A stretch of DNA of 56,010 bases from JBECKS01 sp964557005 (GTDB lineage: Bacteria; Pseudomonadota; Gammaproteobacteria; Pseudomonadales; JBECKS01), in the NCBI GenBank assembly GCA_964557005.1, contig CAZKYI010000011.1, positions 1-56,010 on the forward strand. Reading direction: 5' to 3'. This document shows, piece after piece, positions 51,146 through 56,010 of this stretch; the first letter of the stretch is position 1, and each line of letters opens with the position of its first letter. The position numbers were made by a program, and so were the translations under genes. A model generated the notes under the pieces. It ran no database searches. It saw nothing but the letters and a program-made list of their open reading frames with translations, and was not told the DNA's origin.

Positions 51146-52396
51146 TTACTGACCAGTTTTCAGTTGTTGCAAACGAATGAGTTCTTGTTGTGCGTGAGCG
51201 AGATAAGAAGGTTTTTCTTCTTCACTAATCGGTTTTGCGTGAGGCAGCTCAACAGTCAACGGATTGCGATGTACGCCATTGACTCGAAATTCATAGTGCA
51301 GATGTGGGCCGGTCGCCAAACCGGTACTGCCTACATAACCGATAACTTGCCCTTGTTTCACGTAACGCCCTTCCTTGATATTTTTCCCGTATTTACTGAG
51401 ATGTGCATAGAGCGTGTTGTATTTTTGCCCATGCTGAATAATCACGGCTTTGCCAAATCCACCATTGGTTCTTGCAGAAATCACCTTGCCATCACCTGTG
51501 GCGCGAACAGGTGTGCCTGTGCTGGCGGCATAGTCCACACCTCGGTGTGCACGAATCTTGTGTAATACGGGGTGTTTTCGGTTGAGATTGAATTTTGAAG
51601 TAATACGAACCACATCGAGCGGATTGCGTCGGAAAGCCTTGCGCATGCTCAGTCCTTCAGGCGTGTAGTAATCGGTTCTGCCTTCAGAATCCTGATAACG
51701 AATGGCGGTAATTATCCTGCCTTGATTGATAAATTGCGCAACAAGAATATTACCATTTTTAACTTTTTTGCCTTTGAGAAATTGTTCTTCAAAAACCACG
51801 TAGAACAAATCGCCTTGTCTGATGTCGAGTGAGAAGTCGATATCCCAGCCCAGAATGTTGACCAGCTCCATAATCAAATTGTCGTTCATGCCTGCCTTGT
51901 TTGCAGAGAGAAACAGGGAATCCCTGATTTCACCCTGTGCAAAACCGATGGCGGTTTCCAGTTGTTTTATTTCGAGCGAACTTTTAAAGGTGTTATCAAC
52001 TCGTTCAACATGAACTGTCTCGGTGAGAGCGCTGTGGTATTCAAGCGAAGTGAACTCATCGAATTTATTAAAGCGGAAAATGATTTCTTGACCTGGGTAA
52101 AGGGAAAGCAATTTTTTTGCAGCTTCCCCTGATTTCATAATGGCATGAATCGTATTGGGAGAAAGTTCAGCTCTGCTGGCAACCAGAGAAAAATTATCAC
52201 CGGATTTGATGGGAATGATTTTGATGCTGTCCAATATCTCATCGGGGATAATCAATTGTTCATTGCGTGTCAGGGTTTTATCTGGAAGGGTGGTGAACCC
52301 CAGTGCCAGAATGGTGAGCAGAAGCATTAACAATGCAATATGTAATACAGGAAGTGCGCGCAAAAAAAGTAAGGCTCGTGAAATCAGCAGGGGCAT
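51146..52396 (-). CDS. M23 peptidoglycan endopeptidase with LysM-like/OapA region
   Basis: The 416-residue protein has an N-terminal membrane helix (VLHIALLMLLLTILALGFTT), a LysM-like region (KSGDNFSLVASRAELSPNTI), a middle OapA-type domain and a C-terminal LytM domain with HRGVDYAASTGTPVRATGDG, LYAHLSKYG and GPHLHYEFRVNG. The zinc ligands HxxxD and HxH are present, so it is an active DD-endopeptidase. It diverges from tyrS and precedes anmK, the order I recall in Pseudomonas. Confidence 0.92.
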   Translation of the reverse strand: MPLLISRALLFLRALPVLHIALLMLLLTILALGFTTLPDKTLTRNEQLIIPDEILDSIKIIPIKSGDNFSLVASRAELSPNTIHAIMKSGEAAKKLLSLYPGQEIIFRFNKFDEFTSLEYHSALTETVHVERVDNTFKSSLEIKQLETAIGFAQGEIRDSLFLSANKAGMNDNLIMELVNILGWDIDFSLDIRQGDLFYVVFEEQFLKGKKVKNGNILVAQFINQGRIITAIRYQDSEGRTDYYTPEGLSMRKAFRRNPLDVVRITSKFNLNRKHPVLHKIRAHRGVDYAASTGTPVRATGDGKVISARTNGGFGKAVIIQHGQKYNTLYAHLSKYGKNIKEGRYVKQGQVIGYVGSTGLATGPHLHYEFRVNGVHRNPLTVELPHAKPISEEEKPSYLAHAQQELIRLQQLKTGQ

Positions 52397-52492
52397 GTAA
52401 ATCGGGCAAAACGAAATAAAACGGCAATATACCGAATGTACTTTGCTTTTGACAGGGTTAGCCTGTTTTCAGTTCCCTGCGTGTAACAGGCA

Positions 52493-52520
52493 TTGGGTTG
52501 TGAGTTAAAAATGTTAGTAT
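52493..52520 (+). promoter_or_regulatory. Candidate promoter of tyrS
   Basis: TTGGGT (52493-52498) and TAGTAT (52515-52520) are 16 bases apart, followed by the GC-containing discriminator ACGCG. The start would be about 25 bases before the tyrS ATG. Confidence 0.45.
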
Positions 52521-52550
52521 ACGCGTTTACCAGATTGCGGCGGATTAAGC

Positions 52551-53756
52551 ATGCCAACAGAATTTCAAAAATCTTTTGAATTATTGACGCGGGGTTGTGA
52601 TGAAATCCTGCTTGAGGAAGATTTGCTGGAGCGCCTGAAAAGTGGGAAACGCTTGAAGATCAAGGCGGGTTTTGACCCGACTGCGCCTGATTTGCATTTG
52701 GGACACACTGTGCTCATCAACAAACTTAAACAATTTCAGGACATGGGGCATGAAGTTATTTTCCTGATTGGTGATTTTACCGGCATGATTGGCGATCCCA
52801 CTGGCAAGAGCGCGACACGGCCTCCTTTAACGCGTGAAGATGTTGAGCGCAATGCGCAAACCTATAAGCAGCAGGTGTTTAAAATTCTTGATTCTGAATT
52901 GACTACGGTTGCATTTAATTCCTCATGGATAAATGCCTTAACACCAGCAGACTTTATAAAACTTGCCAGCCAATACACGGTTACCAGAATGTTGGAGCGC
53001 GATGATTTCAGCAAGCGTTTCAAGGCCGAACAGTCCATTGCTATTCATGAGTTCTTGTACCCACTGGTTCAAGGTTACGATTCCGTTGCATTACAGGCTG
53101 ATGTGGAATTGGGTGGAACTGATCAGAAATTCAATTTGCTCATGGGGCGAACCTTGCAGAAAGCTTATGGTCAGGTGCCCCAGATTGTTATGACACTGCC
53201 TTTGCTGGAAGGGTTGGATGGTGTCAAAAAAATGTCAAAGTCTCTGGGCAATTACATCGCAGTAGAAGATGCTCCAGCAGAAATGTATGGAAAGTTGCTT
53301 TCGATTGATGATGTTCTGATATGGCGTTACTTTGAATTGTTGAGTTTCAGACCTGTAGAAGAAATTGCTGAATTTCGTGCAGATATAAAAAAGGGAACCA
53401 ATCCGCGAGATATAAAAATCAAGCTGGCTGAAGAAATTGTGGCGAGATTTCATGGTGAAGAATCTGTGAAGAATCTTTCCAGAGGTTTGGGTAATGTATT
53501 CAAAAAAGGCGACATGCCTGAAGATATGCCAGAGTTTGAATTGCAAAGCATGGATAACGAAGGTCTACCTATTGCCAATTTGCTAAAAGAAGCAGGTTTG
53601 GTGGCAAGTACCACAGCAGCTCGTGGCATGTTACAGCAAGGCGCGGTGTTGAGAGATGGAGTTGAACAACTCAATTTGCAGCATATTGTAGCGAAAGGAA
53701 GTATCCATGTGTATCAGGCAGGGAAGAAAAAATTTGCACGTGTTAGTGTGAAATAA
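52551..53756 (+). CDS. tyrS: Tyrosyl-tRNA synthetase
   Basis: The 401-residue class-I synthetase has KIKAGFDPTAPDLHLGHTVL (the HIGH region as HLGH), DVELGGTDQKFNLLMGRTLQ, KKMSKSLGNYI (KMSKS) and a C-terminal S4-like domain. It charges tRNA-Tyr. It is of the longer TyrS type common in Pseudomonas and relatives. The next gene starts 6 bases later. Confidence 0.95.
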   Translation: MPTEFQKSFELLTRGCDEILLEEDLLERLKSGKRLKIKAGFDPTAPDLHLGHTVLINKLKQFQDMGHEVIFLIGDFTGMIGDPTGKSATRPPLTREDVERNAQTYKQQVFKILDSELTTVAFNSSWINALTPADFIKLASQYTVTRMLERDDFSKRFKAEQSIAIHEFLYPLVQGYDSVALQADVELGGTDQKFNLLMGRTLQKAYGQVPQIVMTLPLLEGLDGVKKMSKSLGNYIAVEDAPAEMYGKLLSIDDVLIWRYFELLSFRPVEEIAEFRADIKKGTNPRDIKIKLAEEIVARFHGEESVKNLSRGLGNVFKKGDMPEDMPEFELQSMDNEGLPIANLLKEAGLVASTTAARGMLQQGAVLRDGVEQLNLQHIVAKGSIHVYQAGKKKFARVSVK

Positions 53757-53762
53757 ATTCTT

Positions 53763-54572
53763 GTGCGTAGCGTTCCTGTGCAATTCAAATATCAAAAACT
53801 GGCACAAGGTGAAGCCTGGTGTAATGAAAAATTTGATTTGAGTCAGTTGGATTTTGAGAATTTTCATGGCTGGTTTGAACGAAATGGAGAAGTGATTCAT
53901 CAAGACAGAAATGTGCTGAAAAAATTTTTAGCGAAGGATTGTCCTGAGATTCCTTTTGATATTGTGGTTAAGTCTTTTAAGTCGCCGTACTGGATTAATC
54001 GATTGATATACACTTTTATTCGTCCAAGCAAGGCAAAGCGTTCGATGGTGAATAGTGATGCGTTAATTGAGAGAGGCTTTCTCGCTCCTGAGCCTTTGGC
54101 TTGTATTCATTATATGGAGGGCGCTTTACTTGGCCGAAGTTATTATCTGTCAAAAAAAATTGATTATGACTGCACGCTGCATGAAATTTATAGAAAGCAG
54201 ATGTTTGATTGGTCTGAGATTCTACCCCTGGTTGTGGAGCAAGGATATTTGATGCATAAACGGGGTATTTTGCATCGTGACTTCAGCCCGGGAAATGTTC
54301 TGGTTTCAGAACAAAACGGGGCGTATCAATTTGCATTCGTAGATTTAAATCGAGTGCAGTTTGGAGAAATCTCACTCAAGAAAGGGTTGATGAGTTTTAT
54401 CCGTCTTGCACATGATGAACTTTCTCAGACAATTATTGTGAAACAGTATGCTATTTTGACTGGTAGCTCAGAACAATTGTTACAAAAAATGTTTTCTTCT
54501 GCGCTTTCCAGAAGAAGATTTTGGCAACAAGCCAAGCGAATAATTAAAACCCTGGTAGGGAAATCCAAATAG
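53763..54572 (+). CDS. Lipopolysaccharide-kinase-like (Kdo/WaaP/InaA fold) protein
   Basis: The 269-residue product has a protein-kinase-like fold. Lys70 in DIVVKSF fits the ATP lysine, MHKRGILHRDFSPGNVLV has the catalytic HRD and Asn (171-178), and VDLNRVQF has Asp194 in place of DFG. This combination is typical of the RIO/WaaP/InaA kinases that phosphorylate LPS sugars. The start is GTG. It lies between tyrS and the glycosidase-like gene with 6- and 2-base gaps, so all three may be cotranscribed. The acceptor is unknown. Confidence 0.8.
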   Translation: MRSVPVQFKYQKLAQGEAWCNEKFDLSQLDFENFHGWFERNGEVIHQDRNVLKKFLAKDCPEIPFDIVVKSFKSPYWINRLIYTFIRPSKAKRSMVNSDALIERGFLAPEPLACIHYMEGALLGRSYYLSKKIDYDCTLHEIYRKQMFDWSEILPLVVEQGYLMHKRGILHRDFSPGNVLVSEQNGAYQFAFVDLNRVQFGEISLKKGLMSFIRLAHDELSQTIIVKQYAILTGSSEQLLQKMFSSALSRRRFWQQAKRIIKTLVGKSK

Positions 54573-54574
54573 CA

Positions 54575-55894
54575 ATGAATCAGCAAGACAAGTCAAAACA
54601 TACAGAGCAATCTTTTTATCAGTGGGATTATTATTCTGATCAGCCCTATCCAATTCGGGATAAGCAATATAAAAAATCTATTCGCATTAAAGCATTTTTA
54701 TCCAATATCAAGACATTGTTGGTGTGTTTGGCAGCGCTGCCTGTCATTATTTACCGATATACAGTTCTAAACCGTTTTAATTTACAACAAAGACTGGATA
54801 ATAAAATCGGCCTTTGTATCAATCTGGACAAGGAGCCTGAAATCACTTTTAAGTTAGTGAGAGAATTAGGCGTCAAAAAATTGTCTATTAGAGTTCCCTT
54901 GAGTGATTTGGAAAATCTGGATTCATATAAGCAGTTTGCAAAACAATTTATGGATTTGGATATTCTTTTTGTGGTTCTGCAAGATAGAGCTCACATAGAA
55001 AACGAACAATTCAGACAGCAGAGTTTTGAGCGATTATTCTCAACTTTGTCACCTGTGAGCAATAAATTCCAGATTGGCAATGCAATCAATCGAACCAAGT
55101 GGGGCTTTATCACCATTGAAGAATACCTTGCTTTTTTTGAAACGGCTCAACGCATACGAGATGAAAAATTTCCTCATATTGAATTATTTGGTTCGGCAGT
55201 CATTGATTTTGAAATTCATGCTTTTATTAGAAGTTTGTGGCATAGGTATCCGATTACTTATGATGGTGTTTCCTCCCTGCTTTACGTTGACAGGCGAGGA
55301 GCACCAGAAAGCAAGCAATTTATGTTTGACTTGATAGGCAAAATTAACTTTTTCAGTGCAGCATTGTTGAGTTCAAATAAATCCTATAAGCGATTACTGA
55401 TAACAGAAACGAATTGGCCAATAAAAGATACAAAACCTTATGCGCCTGCATTAGGTGATGTCTGGGTGAGTGAAACTGATTATGCGAACTACATGCTGCG
55501 TTACTATTTGCTTGTTTTGGCAAATGCCAATGTTGAATGCGTTTATTGGCATCAATTGATTGCACCTGGTTACGGGTTGATCGACAACCGAAATGGTGAG
55601 TGTCGTCAACGACGTGCATTTTCCATGTTTAAATTTTTAATTCAGTCCTGTGCGGGTGCCAGAATTCTGGAGGTTGAGGAAAGTTCTGCTGCTTATGCGC
55701 TCAGTTTTAAAAATTATGCAAACCAAAGTTTTAAAATTTTATGGGCTGTTTCAGGAAGTTTCGCAATAAATATTCCTCAAAACATGCAGGTTTTTGATGC
55801 GACAGGTGTGCAGCTTGCTAAAGCAGGGCCAGCTATTGAAGTGGGTGAGGAGCCTGTGTATTTGTTTGAAAAACCCTTGCTTCCGAGAGCCTGA
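54575..55894 (+). CDS. Uncharacterised glycosidase-like protein with membrane segment
   Basis: I do not recognise a named family. The 439-residue protein has an N-terminal soluble part, a hydrophobic segment (about 46-62, TLLVCLAALPVIIYRY), then a region that looks like a TIM barrel: DNKIGLCINL, LSIRVPLSD, FQIGNAINRTKWGF (165-178), LLITETNW (274-281) and ECVYWHQLIAPGYGLID. The Glu278 strand resembles a clan GH-A nucleophile, but the position where the acid/base Glu follows Asn shows Asn-Ala instead. It is cotranscribed with the kinase-like gene and could act on a surface glycan. Function is not assigned. Confidence 0.6.
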   Translation: MNQQDKSKHTEQSFYQWDYYSDQPYPIRDKQYKKSIRIKAFLSNIKTLLVCLAALPVIIYRYTVLNRFNLQQRLDNKIGLCINLDKEPEITFKLVRELGVKKLSIRVPLSDLENLDSYKQFAKQFMDLDILFVVLQDRAHIENEQFRQQSFERLFSTLSPVSNKFQIGNAINRTKWGFITIEEYLAFFETAQRIRDEKFPHIELFGSAVIDFEIHAFIRSLWHRYPITYDGVSSLLYVDRRGAPESKQFMFDLIGKINFFSAALLSSNKSYKRLLITETNWPIKDTKPYAPALGDVWVSETDYANYMLRYYLLVLANANVECVYWHQLIAPGYGLIDNRNGECRQRRAFSMFKFLIQSCAGARILEVEESSAAYALSFKNYANQSFKILWAVSGSFAINIPQNMQVFDATGVQLAKAGPAIEVGEEPVYLFEKPLLPRA

Positions 55895-55934
55895 ATGCCC
55901 ATTTTGTAGTCTGAGATTTTATACCTGTGAACCG

Positions 55935-55962
55935 TTGCATTTTGCAAATGTGTGGGTAGAAT
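55935..55962 (+). promoter_or_regulatory. Strong promoter with GC-rich discriminator, probably for an rRNA operon
   Basis: TTGCAT (55935-55940) and TAGAAT (55957-55962) are 16 bases apart, followed by ACGCGCC, a GC-rich discriminator typical of stringently controlled stable-RNA promoters. tyrS is followed by an rRNA operon in Pseudomonas, as I recall, which fits the position. The transcribed region lies beyond the window. Confidence 0.5.
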
Positions 55963-56010
55963 ACGCGCCTCTTGCAACGGGGGTGTTGTTGCGAGTGCTT
56001 GCTGACGAGG

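Noticed and set aside
1..56010. tRNA genes, rRNA genes and CRISPR arrays
   Set aside because: No cloverleaf with a TpsiC arm, no rRNA signature and no regularly spaced repeats were seen by eye in the gaps; a tRNAscan-SE run would settle the tRNA point.

Overview
The window reads as chromosomal DNA of a gammaproteobacterium. It carries lpxB, lnt, dsbB, gshA, erpA and a cysZ-like gene. Two gene orders match what I recall for Pseudomonas and relatives: miaB-phoH-ybeY-corC-lnt, and argC / DUF6776 / bactofilin / erpA / anmK / M23 peptidase / tyrS followed by an rRNA operon. Base composition looks to be in the mid-40s % GC by eye (not computed). I do not assign a genus.

Region 1 (1-2560) is a broken accessory island. 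It starts with what looks like the end of an IS3-family element, which cuts an Nmad3 gene short. An intact Nmad2 gene and a small protein with three CCCH zinc-finger repeats precede that fragment on the same strand; the three look like an operon of a predicted nucleotide-modification system. Beyond an attC-like palindrome lie remnants of two unrelated toxin-antitoxin loci: a toxin C-terminus with a CopG-like antitoxin, and hipA with hipB. Their broken ends meet at about 1938. Only hipB looks complete, and it keeps a good promoter and a palindromic operator.

Region 2 (2560-21200) is mostly housekeeping and lipid metabolism: alpha/beta hydrolase, VOC protein, D-2-hydroxyacid dehydrogenase, FKBP lipoprotein, DsbB, GshA, PckA, HIT protein, acyl-CoA dehydrogenase, TSUP permease, enoyl-CoA hydratase, LpxB, acyl-CoA synthetase, a GntR/FCD regulator with a perfect TGGTC-N-GACCA operator in a divergent promoter region, a thioesterase and a diguanylate cyclase.

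Region 3 (21200-31060) is one long minus-strand run of eleven genes. The upstream five (UbiA-type phosphoribosyltransferase, GtrA, DprE1-like oxidase, DprE2-like reductase, HAD phosphatase) together make a plausible polyprenyl-phosphoryl-arabinose pathway, known best from mycobacteria and unusual in a Gram-negative. They run directly into miaB-phoH-ybeY-corC-lnt-gpx.

Region 4 (31180-46300) holds an LTA-synthase-like membrane sulfatase-fold protein, a SCO protein, a metallophosphoesterase, a CysZ-like protein, a DEAD-box-derived protein lacking helicase motifs V and VI, an SDR, pyruvate kinase, DUF1820, cytochrome b561, a GIY-YIG protein, a complete higBA-type toxin-antitoxin pair with a promoter-embedded operator, an alpha/beta hydrolase, hemL-thiE-thiD and hemJ.

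Region 5 (46390-56010) is the conserved argC-to-tyrS block. It is interrupted by a polysaccharide pyruvyl transferase gene and followed by a kinase-fold gene and a glycosidase-like gene. The last bases hold a strong promoter with a GC-rich discriminator that probably drives an rRNA operon lying beyond the window. No tRNA, rRNA or CRISPR is visible inside the window, and no stretch over 300 bases lacks a gene.
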